From Nocardioides palaemonis (lineage in GTDB: Bacteria; Actinomycetota; Actinomycetes; Propionibacteriales; Nocardioidaceae), in NCBI RefSeq assembly GCF_018275325.1, contig NZ_JAGVQR010000001.1, positions 1,736,001 through 1,800,000 of the forward strand: a stretch of DNA of 64,000 nt. Direction: 5' to 3'. Position 1 is the stretch's first letter; each line of letters begins with the position of its first letter. The notes under the pieces are model-generated. The model searched no databases, was not told the DNA's origin, and saw only the letters and a list, made by a program, of their open reading frames with translations. Position numbers and translations under genes: made by a program. This document shows positions 1 to 9,574 of this stretch, one piece after another.

Positions 1-610
1 GCGACACGGTGGACGGGGAGAGGCCGTTGCGGGGCGACTCCGTGTCCCCGGCGTGGGGGCCGGCTCCCGTGACGACCGTGCCGAGGTAGAGGACGACCCA
101 GCCCACCGCGAGCGTGGCCCACGCGAGCGCACGCGGCAGCGGCGGGGCGGCGGGCCGGTCGGGGCTGCGCAGCTCGTCGAGCAGCGCCACGCACACCATG
201 ATCATCGCCATCGACAGCAGGAAGTGGCCCGAGACGATCCACGGGTTCAGGTCGGTCAGCACCGTGATGCCGCCGATCACCGCCTGCAGCGGGATGCCGA
301 GGCCGACGACGAAGGACAGCCGGGTCGCCCGCCGGTGCCGGGCGCCGAGCGCGGCGAGGAAGCACGCGATCGCGACCGCGGTGAGCGCGAAGGTGAGCAT
401 CCGGTTGCCGAACTCGATCGCACCGTGGACGCCCAGCTCGCCGTGCGGGACGTACGAGGAGTCGGTGCAGCGCGGCCAGGTCGGGCAGCCGAGCCCGGAG
501 CCGGTCAGGCGCACCGCGCCGCCGGTCACCACGATGCCGATGTTGGCGAGCAGGTTGGCCACCGCGAGCGGCCAGAGGTACCGGGAGAGCCGGTGGAGCA
601 GGTCAGTCAT
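1..610 (-). CDS. ctaA: Heme A synthase (COX15/CtaA), C-terminus cut by window edge
   Basis: Membrane enzyme that oxidises the C8 methyl of heme O to give heme A for cytochrome c oxidase. About 203 N-terminal residues are visible, with several hydrophobic helices. Family marks are the cysteine-pair loop GCPTWPRC after the first helix, HGAIEFGNRM (helix with the E..N/HR signature) and a candidate heme histidine in SGHFLL. The ATG overlaps the stop of the upstream ABC permease (ATGA), so the three genes on this strand form one operon. The protein runs off the left edge at base 1. Its neighbourhood beside an ABC exporter and the suf operon matches Rv1456c-Rv1458c of M. tuberculosis. Confidence 0.93.
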   Translation of the reverse strand, partial: MTDLLHRLSRYLWPLAVANLLANIGIVVTGGAVRLTGSGLGCPTWPRCTDSSYVPHGELGVHGAIEFGNRMLTFALTAVAIACFLAALGARHRRATRLSFVVGLGIPLQAVIGGITVLTDLNPWIVSGHFLLSMAMIMVCVALLDELRSPDRPAAPPLPRALAWATLAVGWVVLYLGTVVTGAGPHAGDTESPRNGLSPSTVS

Positions 611-1389
611 CATTCCCACTTGAAGGTCCGGGCGGTGAGGAACGTGCCGACGGCGGCCCAGGCGGCCAGCACGAGCAGGGACCGGGCGTCGACCGCGGCG
701 TGCAGCCCGGCCTCCCGCATCGCCTCGCCGAGCGCGGCGGACGGGAGCCAGCCGATGAGCGAGGAGGCGGCACCGTAGGAGCTGGTCGGCAGCACGACGC
801 CGCCGCCGGCCATCAGCAGCAGGTAGACCAGGTTCGCCAGGGCGAGCGTCGCCTCGGCCCGCAGCAGGCCCGCGACGAACAGGCCGAGGGCCGCGAACGC
901 CGCGGTCCCCAGGGCGACGGCGAGGACCAGGGCGATCAGCGAGGTGGCCGGGTGGCCCGGGTCCGGGTCCCACCCGAGCGCCAGCCCGACGACGACGAGC
1001 ACGACGAGCTGGAGGGCCACGACGCTCAGCAGGGCGAGCACCTTGCCGAGCAGCAGGCCGTGGCGGGGGAGAGGTGACGAGCCGAGGAGCTTGATCACGC
1101 CGTAGCGCCGCTCGAAGCCGGTCGCGATGGCGACCGACGTGAACGCCGTCGACATCACGGCCAGCGCGAGCACGCCGGGCGTGAGCACGTCGACCGGCCG
1201 GTGGCCGCCGAGGTCGATGCCGATCCGGTCCGCGCCGGCGACGCCGCCGACCAGGACCATCACCGGGATGACCACGGCCAGCAGCAGCTGCTCGCCGTTG
1301 CGCAGCATCAGCCGCGCCTCCATGCGCGCCTGGGCGCGCACCATGCGCGCCAGCGGGGCGCCGCCGGGCGCGGGGGTGAACGTGCTCAC
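610..1389 (-). CDS. ABC-2 type transporter permease
   Basis: 259-residue membrane subunit of an ABC exporter. Six hydrophobic segments follow a short cytoplasmic N-terminus rich in basic residues (MVRAQARMEARLMLRNGE). The start is GTG at 1389, overlapping the stop of the ATPase gene by GTGA; an upstream extension would simply read through the ATPase. It is coupled with the ATPase at 1386-2324 and ctaA at 610. Family: ABC-2 permeases of drug or lipid exporters; substrate unknown. Conserved linkage to ctaA in actinobacteria suggests a role near heme or cytochrome oxidase assembly, but this is inference. Confidence 0.88.
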   Translation of the reverse strand: MSTFTPAPGGAPLARMVRAQARMEARLMLRNGEQLLLAVVIPVMVLVGGVAGADRIGIDLGGHRPVDVLTPGVLALAVMSTAFTSVAIATGFERRYGVIKLLGSSPLPRHGLLLGKVLALLSVVALQLVVLVVVGLALGWDPDPGHPATSLIALVLAVALGTAAFAALGLFVAGLLRAEATLALANLVYLLLMAGGGVVLPTSSYGAASSLIGWLPSAALGEAMREAGLHAAVDARSLLVLAAWAAVGTFLTARTFKWE

Positions 1390-2324
1390 GGTGCGAGCTC
1401 CCGTCCGGTCAGGTCGAGGAAGACGTCCTCCAGGGTGCGCTGGCCGAGGTGCAGCGACTCGGGCAGCACGTCGTGGTCCTCGCACCAGCGGGCGACGTGC
1501 CCAAGGGTGGTGGAGTCCGCCGGACCGTGGATGAGCATGCTCACCTCGTCGAGCTGGCGGACCTCGGTCCCCGGGCCGAGGTCGGCGCGCAGGGACTCCG
1601 GGGCCCCGTCGGGGAAGGGTCGGTTCACGACCAGGCGGATCGTCGCGGAGCGACCGCCCCGGGTGAGCTCGGCCGGCGTGCCGGTGGCGATCACCCGGCC
1701 GTGGTCGATGATGTGGATCCGGTCGGCGAGGCGCTCGGCCTCGTCCATGTGGTGCGTGGTCAGCACGACGGTCACGCCGTCGGCGCGGATCTCCTCCAGC
1801 AGCTCCCACGTGGTCCGCCGCGCCTGCGGGTCCATGCCCGCGGTGGGTTCGTCGACGAAGACCAGCTCGGGACGGCCGACGAGCGCGATCGCGAGGCCGA
1901 GGCGCTGCTGCTGGCCGCCGGAGAGCCTGCGGTAGGGCGTGCGCCCGCAGTCGGCCAGGCCCAGGCGGTCGCTGAGCAGCTGGGTGTCGAGCGGCCGGGC
2001 GTGGAGCGAGGCCATGTGGTCCAGCATCTCGCGCGCCCGGACGCCGCTCCAGGCGCCACCGGACTGCAGCATCACGCCGATCCGGGGGAGCAGGTCGGCG
2101 CGGTCGCGCTGCGGGTCGAGGCCGAGCACGCGGACCGTGCCGGACTGCGGCACGCGGTAGCCCTCGCACGTCTCGAGGGTCGTGGTCTTGCCGGCACCGT
2201 TGGGGCCGAGGACGGCCGTGATGGAGCCGCGGTCCACGGTGAGGTCGAGGCGGTCGACCGCCACCTTGTCGCCGTACGTCATCACCAGGCCGTCGATCTC
2301 GACGGCAGGGGACGCGGATGGCAC
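1386..2324 (-). CDS. ABC transporter ATP-binding protein
   Basis: 312-residue ATPase energising the adjacent permease. It has Walker A GPNGAGKTT near residue 40, signature LSGGQQQRLGLA, Walker B VFVDEPTAGMDP and an H-loop TTHHMDEAE, so all catalytic parts are intact. The C-terminal 90 residues resemble the DUF4162-type tail of drug-export ATPases. The start is GTG: a -10 box TAGAAT (2331-2336 on the minus strand) ends six bases before it, indicating a leaderless mRNA. First gene of the ABC-ctaA operon. Substrate not predictable. Confidence 0.92.
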   Translation of the reverse strand: MPSASPAVEIDGLVMTYGDKVAVDRLDLTVDRGSITAVLGPNGAGKTTTLETCEGYRVPQSGTVRVLGLDPQRDRADLLPRIGVMLQSGGAWSGVRAREMLDHMASLHARPLDTQLLSDRLGLADCGRTPYRRLSGGQQQRLGLAIALVGRPELVFVDEPTAGMDPQARRTTWELLEEIRADGVTVVLTTHHMDEAERLADRIHIIDHGRVIATGTPAELTRGGRSATIRLVVNRPFPDGAPESLRADLGPGTEVRQLDEVSMLIHGPADSTTLGHVARWCEDHDVLPESLHLGQRTLEDVFLDLTGRELAP

Positions 2325-2387
2325 GCCTCGATTCTAGGTGCGTGCCATCCGCGGCCCGCGCTCGGTCCCCGTCGGCGGGGAGTCGGC

Positions 2388-3140
2388 TCAGCCCTTGATC
2401 AGGTGGACGTAGTCGATGTCGCCGGCGAAGTAGTCGCAGCTGTCGGCCCCGGTGTTGGGGTTGCTCGTGTCGCAGTCGAGCTTCCCGCCGATGGTCCACG
2501 GCTTGTTGTTGTCGATGGTGCCGGTGTTCTTGCGGATCCGGTTGCGGAACACCCCGTCGACGTACATCGTCACCTGGGTGGACGTGCGCTCGCACCGCAC
2601 GACGTGCCACTGCCCGTCGTTGAGCGGGGTCTTCGAGCCGATGGCCGCCTGACCGTTCGGCGACTTGAACATGCAGCTGATGACGCCCTTGGGCTGCTGG
2701 AACTTCACCTGCCCGCCAGACGTCTTGGCCTGTCCCTTCTGGATCACGTTGCCGAACTTCACCGTCGAGCGGTAGCGGATCTCGACCGTGAAGTCGCCGG
2801 CGCCGGGGTCCAGCGAGGAGTCCGCGGCGTCGGGGACCATGATCAGGTGGTCCGCGCCGTAGTAGATGCCCTCGTCCGGCGAGTGCCGGTCGATGGTCGC
2901 GTAGCCGCCCCGCATCCGCACGTGGCTGCCGATCGCGGCATCGTGGCCGAACCCGGAGCTGTCGGCTGCCACCGTGGCTCCGGCGGGCTCGTCCATCTCG
3001 AGCGCCAGCGTCGTCGTCGGCGCGAGGCGCGCCGAGGCCGCCGCGCCCACCTGGCCGTTGGCGGTCGGTGCCGCCAGCACGAGACCGCAGAGTGCGGCCC
3101 CTGCTCCCAGCGCCGCGAGCGCCGGTCCTGCTCTCCTCAT
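2388..3140 (-). CDS. Secreted LamG/concanavalin-like domain protein
   Basis: 250 residues beginning with an Sec signal peptide (MRRAGPALAALGAGAALCGL, cleavage likely after the Ala-rich stretch near residue 30). The rest is one jelly-roll LamG-type domain: the DFTVEIRYRST strand, the DGQWHVVRCERTSTQVTMYVDGV core and a C-terminal DYVHLIKG strand. Cysteines in ISCMF, VRCER and the DCDTSN...SCDYF loop could form disulfides outside the cell. LamG domains usually bind carbohydrate or protein; no catalytic residues were identified. It stands alone, divergent from sufR with about 196 bases between. Function unknown. Confidence 0.85.
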   Translation of the reverse strand: MRRAGPALAALGAGAALCGLVLAAPTANGQVGAAASARLAPTTTLALEMDEPAGATVAADSSGFGHDAAIGSHVRMRGGYATIDRHSPDEGIYYGADHLIMVPDAADSSLDPGAGDFTVEIRYRSTVKFGNVIQKGQAKTSGGQVKFQQPKGVISCMFKSPNGQAAIGSKTPLNDGQWHVVRCERTSTQVTMYVDGVFRNRIRKNTGTIDNNKPWTIGGKLDCDTSNPNTGADSCDYFAGDIDYVHLIKG

Positions 3141-3300
3141 TCCCCGTCTCCCTCCGTGGGTGCGGGCCGGCGGTTCCGTCGGTCCGGGGTCAGTCCACGC
3201 CCGGTGCGGATTCCGTTGTGCTGGTGCGCCCGACGTACCCAGAACTGGGGGCGCGAACCGGCAGGGAGAGGCGCGGCACGATGACTTAGGTGACCCTTCC

Positions 3301-3339
3301 TTGAAGCGCGGAGGGCATTAACGTCACACTGTCGTTGTG
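3301..3339 (+). promoter_or_regulatory. sufR promoter with overlapping SufR-type operator
   Basis: The motif ACACT-N5-TGTGG lies at 3326-3340. Its inverted arms CACA (3325-3328) and TGTG (3336-3339) are 7 bases apart. This has the same layout as the ACACT-N5-TGTGA site reported for mycobacterial SufR. CACACT (3325-3330) is placed as a -10 box, 18 bases after TTGAAG (3301-3306), and ends six bases before the GTG start. TAACGT (3319-3324) is an alternative -10. A repressor here would cover the -10, the transcription start and the start codon. The rest of the 3141-3336 gap holds the upstream region of the LamG gene; no other structure seen. Confidence 0.7.
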
Positions 3340-4035
3340 GAATTCACCAGGACGGCGGCGCCCCAGGACGGGGACGCGCCCACGCGTGACCGCGTGGCGC
3401 GCACGATCCTGGAGAACGGTCCGTCCACGGCGGCCGAGCTGGCTGCCCGGCTGGACCTGACGCCGGCTGCCGTGCGCCGCCACCTCGACCAGCTCGCCGA
3501 GGACGGCGTCGTGGAGCCGCGCGACCAGAAGGTCTACGGCACCCGCGGTCGCGGGCGTCCGGCGAAGGTGTTCGCGCTCACCGAGGCGGGCCGCGACAGC
3601 TTCGACCAGCAGTACGACGACCTCGCCGCCCAGGCGCTGCGCTTCCTCGCCGAGTCCCAGGGCGAGGACGCCGTGGCCGAGTTCGCCCGACGTCGGGTCG
3701 CGTTCGTCGAGCGCGACTACGCCGCCGTGGTGGCGGCCGACCCGGAGCTGTCGCCGGCCGAGGCCCTGGCCCGGGTGTTCAGCCAGCAGGGCTACGCCGC
3801 GTCGGTGCGCCACCTGCCGGTCGTGGGGGAGCAGCTGTGCCAGCAGCACTGCCCGGTCTCCCACGTGGCCCACGAGTTCCCCCAGCTCTGCGAGGCCGAG
3901 ACGGCGGCGATCGGCGCCGTCCTCGGCACCCACGTCCAGCGGCTGGCGACCATCGCCCACGGCGACGGCGTCTGCACGACGTGCATCCCCCAGACCCCCC
4001 GGTCCTCGACGACCACCGAGAAGGAGCAGGAATGA
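3337..4035 (+). CDS. sufR: SufR, Fe-S sensing repressor of the suf operon
   Basis: 232-residue winged-helix regulator. Residues about 20-75 form the HTH ([31 protein letters not shown]). The C-terminal half carries cysteines 168, 172, 185, 213 and 216, of which three are expected to hold the Fe-S cluster in this family. Apo and holo forms differ in DNA binding, so the operon responds to Fe-S demand. GTG start: the operator overlaps it and the message looks leaderless. Its stop overlaps the sufB ATG (ATGA), so it is autoregulated with the operon. Orthologue of Rv1460. Confidence 0.93.
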   Translation: MEFTRTAAPQDGDAPTRDRVARTILENGPSTAAELAARLDLTPAAVRRHLDQLAEDGVVEPRDQKVYGTRGRGRPAKVFALTEAGRDSFDQQYDDLAAQALRFLAESQGEDAVAEFARRRVAFVERDYAAVVAADPELSPAEALARVFSQQGYAASVRHLPVVGEQLCQQHCPVSHVAHEFPQLCEAETAAIGAVLGTHVQRLATIAHGDGVCTTCIPQTPRSSTTTEKEQE

Positions 4036-5450
4036 CCTCCATCGAAGAACTCAACCCCGAGCTCAAGGGCATCGGCAAGTACGAGTTCGGCTGGGCCGAC
4101 TCCGACGTCGCCGGTGCTGCCGCGACCCGCGGGCTCAACGAGGACGTCGTGCGCGACATCTCCTCCAAGAAGTCCGAGCCGCAGTGGATGCTCGACCTGC
4201 GCCTCAAGGGGCTCAAGCTCTTCCACCGCAAGCCGATGCCGACGTGGGGCTCGGACCTCAACGCCATCGACTTCGACAACATCAAGTACTTCGTGCGCTC
4301 CTCGGAGAAGCAGGCCCAGTCGTGGGAGGACCTGCCCGAGGACATCAAGAACACCTACGACAAGCTCGGCATCCCGGAGGCGGAGAAGCAGCGCCTCGTC
4401 GCCGGCGTCGCCGCGCAGTACGAGTCGGAGGTCGTCTACCACTCGATCCGTGAGGACCTCGAGGAGAAGGGCGTCATCTTCGTCGACACCGACACCGCGC
4501 TGAAGGAGCACGAGGACCTCTTCAAGGAGTACTTCGGCACGGTCATCCCGGTCGGTGACAACAAGTTCGCCGCGCTCAACACCTCGGTGTGGTCGGGCGG
4601 CTCGTTCATCTACGTCCCCAAGGGCGTCCACGTCGACATCCCGCTGCAGGCCTACTTCCGGATCAACACCGAGAACATGGGCCAGTTCGAGCGGACGCTG
4701 ATCATCGCGGACGAGGACTCCTACGTGCACTACGTGGAGGGCTGCACCGCCCCGATCTACTCCTCCGACTCGCTGCACTCGGCGGTCGTGGAGATCGTGG
4801 TCAAGAAGGGCGCCCGCGTGCGCTACACGACCATCCAGAACTGGTCGAACAACGTCTACAACCTCGTGACCAAGCGCGCCACCTGCGAGGCCGGCGCGAC
4901 CATGGAGTGGGTCGACGGCAACATCGGCTCCAAGGTGACGATGAAGTACCCCGCCGTCTACCTCATGGGCGAGCACGCCAAGGGCGAGACGCTGTCGATC
5001 GCGTTCGCCGGTGAGGGCCAGCACCAGGACGCCGGCGCCAAGATGGTGCACGCCGCGCCCCACACCTCGAGCTCGATCCTGAGCAAGTCCGTGGCCCGTG
5101 GCGGTGGCCGCACGTCCTACCGCGGCCTGATCCAGGTCAACGAGGGCGCGCACGGCTCGAAGTCCAACGTGCTGTGCGACGCGCTGCTCGTCGACCAGAT
5201 CAGCCGCTCCGACACCTACCCCTACGTCGACATCCGCGAGGACGACGTGTCCATGGGTCACGAGGCGAGCGTCTCCAAGGTGTCCGACGACCAGCTCTTC
5301 TACCTCATGTCGCGCGGCATGGAGGAGGACGAGGCGATGGCGATGATCGTGCGCGGCTTCGTGGAGCCGATCGCCAAGGAGCTGCCGATGGAGTACGCCC
5401 TCGAGCTCAACCGCCTGATCGAGCTGCAGATGGAGGGCGCGGTCGGCTGA
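4032..5450 (+). CDS. sufB: SufB, Fe-S cluster scaffold subunit
   Basis: 472-residue scaffold on which Fe-S clusters are assembled within the SufBC2D complex. The sequence is highly conserved, with the beta-helix core ([20 protein letters not shown], residues near 235) and the C-terminal [11 protein letters not shown] and [18 protein letters not shown] segments. The M. tuberculosis orthologue carries an intein; this one does not, as its length is that of the mature protein. ATG overlaps the sufR stop; the sequence in frame upstream of it overlaps sufR and is not used. Followed by an 83-base gap holding a hairpin repeat before sufD. Confidence 0.97.
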   Translation: MTSIEELNPELKGIGKYEFGWADSDVAGAAATRGLNEDVVRDISSKKSEPQWMLDLRLKGLKLFHRKPMPTWGSDLNAIDFDNIKYFVRSSEKQAQSWEDLPEDIKNTYDKLGIPEAEKQRLVAGVAAQYESEVVYHSIREDLEEKGVIFVDTDTALKEHEDLFKEYFGTVIPVGDNKFAALNTSVWSGGSFIYVPKGVHVDIPLQAYFRINTENMGQFERTLIIADEDSYVHYVEGCTAPIYSSDSLHSAVVEIVVKKGARVRYTTIQNWSNNVYNLVTKRATCEAGATMEWVDGNIGSKVTMKYPAVYLMGEHAKGETLSIAFAGEGQHQDAGAKMVHAAPHTSSSILSKSVARGGGRTSYRGLIQVNEGAHGSKSNVLCDALLVDQISRSDTYPYVDIREDDVSMGHEASVSKVSDDQLFYLMSRGMEEDEAMAMIVRGFVEPIAKELPMEYALELNRLIELQMEGAVG

Positions 5451-5477
5451 CCGCCACCCGCCTGCCGTACGACCGCT

Positions 5478-5512
5478 GGTCGAGGAGGTCGCGCAGCGAC
5501 CGTCACGAGACC
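5478..5512. repeat. Intergenic hairpin repeat between sufB and sufD
   Basis: Imperfect hairpin: outer arms GGTC (5478-5481) and GACC (5509-5512), inner perfect stem GGTCGC (5487-5492) / GCGACC (5496-5501) with loop GCA. It shares the GGTCGAGG...GCGCAGCGA...CGAGACC design with the elements at 7821-7856 and 21513-21552. It occupies one of the few gaps in an operon whose other genes mostly overlap or nearly touch. Confidence 0.65.
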
Positions 5513-5533
5513 GAGGACAACGAAAGTAGAGCT

Positions 5534-6721
5534 GTGACCGTCACCACCGAATCCGTCCGCTCCGCCCTGGAGCAGGACCAGATCGAGAGCCACCTCAACC
5601 CGGTGGGCTCCTTCGAGGTCGCCGACCACCCCGTGCCCACCGGGCGCGAGGAGATCTGGCGCTTCACACCGCTGAAGCGGCTGCGCGGCCTGCACGCCGA
5701 CGCCGGCCTCGAGGGCCGTACGTCGAAGCTCAGCTGGAACCAGCCCGAGGGCGTGTCCGTCACCGCCGTGACCGGCGACGAGGCGCGCGCGCTGCGCGGG
5801 ATCAGCGGCCTGGTGCCCAACACCCGGTTCGCCGCCCGCGTCCTCGACGAGGTCCCCGCGACCGTGCTGGTCGACGTCCCGGCCGACACCGAGGTCAGCG
5901 AGCCGCTGGTCCTCGACGTCGAGGGGCTCAGTGCGGACGAGACGTCCGGCGGGCACCTGACCTTCCGCTTCGGCGCCCACAGCAAGGCCGTCGTGGTCGT
6001 CAACCACACCGGCTCGGCCTCGGTCGCTGCGGTCGTCGAGATCGTCGTCGGCGACGGCGCCGACGTCACCGTGGTCTCGATCCAGGACTGGGCCGACGAC
6101 GCCGTCCACCTCGCCCACCACCAGGCGCTGGTCGGTCGCGACGCGAGCTACAAGCACGCGGCGATCTCCTTCGGCGGTGACGTCGTGCGGATGGACGCCA
6201 ACGTGACCTACGCCGGTCCCGGCGGCTCCGCGGAGCTGCTCGGCCTCTACTTCGCCGACGAGGGCCAGCACATCGAGCACCGACTCTTCGCGGACCACAA
6301 CGCCCCCCACACCCGGAGCAACGTGGTCTACAAGGGCGCGCTGCAGGGCGACGGTGCCCACACGGTCTGGATCGGCAACGTGCTGATCCGCAAGGTCGCC
6401 GAGGGCATCGAGACCTACGAGGAGAACCGCAACCTCGTCCTCACCGACGGCTGCCGCGCCGACTCGGTCCCCAACCTCGAGATCGAGACCGGCGAGATCG
6501 AGGGCGCCGGCCACGCCTCCACCACGGCGCGCTTCGACGACGAGCAGCTGTTCTACCTGCAGTCGCGCGGCGTCTCCGAGGCCGAGGCCCAGCGCCTGGT
6601 CGTGCACGGCTTCTTCAACGACCTGATCCGCAAGGTCGGTGTGCCGTCCATCGAGGACCGGCTGCTCACCACGGTCGAGGCCGAGCTCGCCAAGAACGTG
6701 CTGAAGGAGCTCGCGCAGTGA
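5534..6721 (+). CDS. sufD: SufD, Fe-S scaffold complex subunit
   Basis: 395-residue partner of SufB; together with SufC it forms the SufBC2D scaffold that acquires iron and passes on nascent clusters. The C-terminal region has the shared SufB/D pattern ASTTARFDDEQLFYLQSRGVSEAEAQRLVV with the beta-helix before it. Start chosen at GTG 5534 (VTVTTESVRSALEQ), preceded by GAAAG about nine bases upstream; the open frame extends further upstream into sufB and the repeat but has no similarity there. Its stop overlaps the next gene's GTG. Less conserved than SufB, as is usual. Confidence 0.94.
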   Translation: MTVTTESVRSALEQDQIESHLNPVGSFEVADHPVPTGREEIWRFTPLKRLRGLHADAGLEGRTSKLSWNQPEGVSVTAVTGDEARALRGISGLVPNTRFAARVLDEVPATVLVDVPADTEVSEPLVLDVEGLSADETSGGHLTFRFGAHSKAVVVVNHTGSASVAAVVEIVVGDGADVTVVSIQDWADDAVHLAHHQALVGRDASYKHAAISFGGDVVRMDANVTYAGPGGSAELLGLYFADEGQHIEHRLFADHNAPHTRSNVVYKGALQGDGAHTVWIGNVLIRKVAEGIETYEENRNLVLTDGCRADSVPNLEIETGEIEGAGHASTTARFDDEQLFYLQSRGVSEAEAQRLVVHGFFNDLIRKVGVPSIEDRLLTTVEAELAKNVLKELAQ

Positions 6722-7061
6722 GCTTCGAGCGCGCCTGCACGCTGGACGAGGTGCCCGCCGACCAGGCGCTGGCGGTCACCCTCGGTCGCTTCGACGTCGC
6801 GGTCGCCCGCGACGGCGACGAGGTCTTCGCCATCGAGAACACCTGCAGCCACGCCGAGGTCGCCCTCAGCGAGGGCGAGGTCGAGCGCACCGACGGCGGC
6901 TGCCAGATCGAGTGCTGGCTGCACGGCTCGATGTTCGACCTGCGCACCGGCAAGCCCACCAACCTCCCGGCGACCGAGCCGGTCGCCACCTTCCCGGTCG
7001 ACGTACGCGACGGCGTCGTCTACGTCGACACCGAGACCACCCTGAACGGAGTCACCCCCGC

Positions 7062-7065
<4 letters not shown>
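6718..7065 (+). CDS. Rieske [2Fe-2S] ferredoxin in the suf operon
   Basis: 115-residue single-domain Rieske protein. Cluster ligands are visible as C43-S-H45 and C66-W-L-H69 (NTCSHAE and ECWLHGSMFDL), the spacing of non-heme oxygenase ferredoxins (BphF/NirD-like). No signal peptide or membrane helix, so it is a soluble cytoplasmic electron carrier. It lies between sufD and sufC with 4-base overlaps on both sides (GTGA, ATGA), so it must be made with them. Its likely job is electron supply for cluster assembly or a Suf-linked redox step; this is inferred from position only. Absent from the M. tuberculosis suf operon. Confidence 0.9.
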
Positions 7066-7820
<755 letters not shown>

Positions 7821-7856
7821 GGTCTCGAGGCTCGCTGCGCTCGCACCTCGACCACC
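7821..7856. repeat. Intergenic hairpin repeat between sufC and sufS
   Basis: Starts at the first base after the sufC stop. Arms TCGAGG (7825-7830) and CCTCGA (7846-7851), extended by GG/CC, enclose CTCGCTGCGCTCGCA. On the opposite strand it matches the terminal unit of the array at 21513-21552 (GGTGGTTGAGGTGCGAGCGC...). It could act as an mRNA processing or stability element between sufBDC and sufSU; function is inference. Confidence 0.7.
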
Positions 7857-7881
7857 GACGGCTGACCGGAAAGGACTGACG

Positions 7882-9117
7882 ATGGAGGGACTGCTCCCGG
7901 ATCTCGACGTGATCCGCAAGGACTTCCCGATCCTCGAGCGCACGCTCGCGGGCGGGCAGCCGCTGGTCTACCTCGACAGCGCGAACACCTCGCAGAAGCC
8001 GCAGGTGGTCATCGACACGATGGTCGACCACCTCGAGCGCCACAACGCCAACATCGCCCGCGCCATGCACCAGCTGGGCGCGGAGTCGACGGAGGCCTAC
8101 GAGGGTGCGCGCGACAAGGTGGCCGCGTTCCTCCACGCCCGTTCGCGCGACGAGGTGGTGTTCACCAAGAACGCCACCGAGGCGCTCAACCTGCTCGCCC
8201 GCACGATCGAGCTCGGCCCCGGCGACAACGTCGTCATCACCGAGATGGAGCACCACTCCAACATCGTGTCGTGGCAGCTGGCGTGCGAGCGCTCGGGCGC
8301 CGAGCTGCGCTGGTTCGGGCTCACCGACGACGGTCACCTCGACCTGTCCGACGCCGACCGGCTGGTCGACGAGCACACCAAGGTCGTCGCCTTCACGTGG
8401 GTGTCCAACATGCTCGGCACGATCAACCCGGTCGCCGACCTGGTCGCCCGTGCGCGGGCGGTCGGCGCGGTGTCGGTCGTCGACGCCTCGCAGGCGGCGC
8501 CCCAGCTGCCGGTCGACGTCCAGGAGGTCGACTGCGACTTCCTCGTCTTCACCGGCCACAAGGTGTGCGGGCCAACCGGCATCGGCGTGCTGTGGGGCCG
8601 TGAGGAGCTGCTCAACGCGCTGCCGCCGTTCCACGGCGGCGGCGAGATGATCGAGACGGTCACCATGGCCCGCTCGACCTACGCCCGCTCGCCGCACCGC
8701 TTCGAGGCGGGCACGCCGCCGATCGTCGAGGCCGTGGGTCTCGGCGCGGCGGTCGACTACCTCGGCCACGTCGGGCTGGACGCGATCCACCGCCACGAGC
8801 AGGCGATCACGGCGTACGCCCTCGAGGGCCTGCAGTCGGTTCCGGGCCTGACCGTGCTCGGCCCGCTCGACGCCACGCAGCGTGGCGGCGCGATCTCGTT
8901 CGAGCTCGACGGCGTGCACCCGCACGACATCGCCCAGGTGCTCGACTCGCGCGGCGTGGCCGTGCGCGCCGGGCACCACTGCGCCAAGCCCGCCCACGCC
9001 CGCTTCGGCGTGCAGGCCTCGACGCGGATGTCGTCGTACCTCTACACGACGCCGGCCGAGATCGACGCGCTGGTCGAGTCGCTGCACGCGACCCGCAGCT
9101 ACTTCAAGGTGGACTGA
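7882..9117 (+). CDS. sufS: SufS, cysteine desulfurase
   Basis: 411-residue PLP enzyme that takes sulfur from cysteine, leaving alanine, and hands it to SufU. PLP lysine is Lys227 in FTGHKVCG; the HHSN motif (EHHSNIVSW) and VDASQAAPQ support cofactor binding. The catalytic cysteine is Cys367 in RAGHHCAKP, placed as in group II (SufS) enzymes that need a sulfur acceptor. ATG 7882, 61 bases after sufC, preceded by GGAAAGGACTG. sufU follows with a single base between. Confidence 0.96.
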   Translation: MEGLLPDLDVIRKDFPILERTLAGGQPLVYLDSANTSQKPQVVIDTMVDHLERHNANIARAMHQLGAESTEAYEGARDKVAAFLHARSRDEVVFTKNATEALNLLARTIELGPGDNVVITEMEHHSNIVSWQLACERSGAELRWFGLTDDGHLDLSDADRLVDEHTKVVAFTWVSNMLGTINPVADLVARARAVGAVSVVDASQAAPQLPVDVQEVDCDFLVFTGHKVCGPTGIGVLWGREELLNALPPFHGGGEMIETVTMARSTYARSPHRFEAGTPPIVEAVGLGAAVDYLGHVGLDAIHRHEQAITAYALEGLQSVPGLTVLGPLDATQRGGAISFELDGVHPHDIAQVLDSRGVAVRAGHHCAKPAHARFGVQASTRMSSYLYTTPAEIDALVESLHATRSYFKVD

Positions 9118-9118
9118 G

Positions 9119-9574
9119 ATGAGCACCGACCTCGACAGCCTGTACCAGGAGATCATCCTGGACCACTACAAGAACCCGCACCACAAGGGCCTGCGCGACC
9201 CGTTCGAGTCCGAGGTGCACCACGTCAACCCGACCTGCGGCGACGAGATCACCCTGCGGGTGCACCTCGCCGACGGGGTCGTCGACGACGTGTCCTACGA
9301 CAGCGTCGGCTGCTCGATCTCCCAGGCCTCGGCGTCGGTGATGACCGACCTGGTGATCGGCAAGCCGCTCGACGAGGCGATGTCGATCCACCAGACCTTC
9401 CTCGAGCTCATGCAGGGCAAGGGGCAGGTCGAGCCCGACGAGGACGTCCTCGAGGACGGGATCGCGTTCGCCGGCGTCGCCAAGTTCCCCGCGCGAGTGA
9501 AGTGCGCGCTGCTCTCCTGGATGGCGTGGAAGGACGCGACCACCCAGGCCCAGACTGAAGGAGATCCCGCATGA
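9119..9574 (+). CDS. sufU: SufU, sulfur-transfer partner of SufS
   Basis: 151-residue IscU-like protein of the zinc-containing SufU type. Ligands Cys40 (NPTCGD), Asp42, Cys65 (VGCSIS) and Cys129 (RVKCALL) match the zinc site and the cysteine that accepts persulfide from SufS. The insert between Cys65 and Cys129 is typical of SufU and distinguishes it from IscU. ATG 9119 begins one base after the sufS stop; the stop overlaps the next ATG. Cytoplasmic. Confidence 0.95.
   Translation: MSTDLDSLYQEIILDHYKNPHHKGLRDPFESEVHHVNPTCGDEITLRVHLADGVVDDVSYDSVGCSISQASASVMTDLVIGKPLDEAMSIHQTFLELMQGKGQVEPDEDVLEDGIAFAGVAKFPARVKCALLSWMAWKDATTQAQTEGDPA

Noticed and set aside
3837..4031. N-terminal extension of SufB
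   Set aside because: The in-frame upstream stretch overlaps sufR and is Arg/Pro-rich shadow sequence; the ATGA junction gives the normal SufB start.
4032..5450. SufB intein
   Set aside because: The mycobacterial orthologue has one, but here length and continuity match the mature protein.
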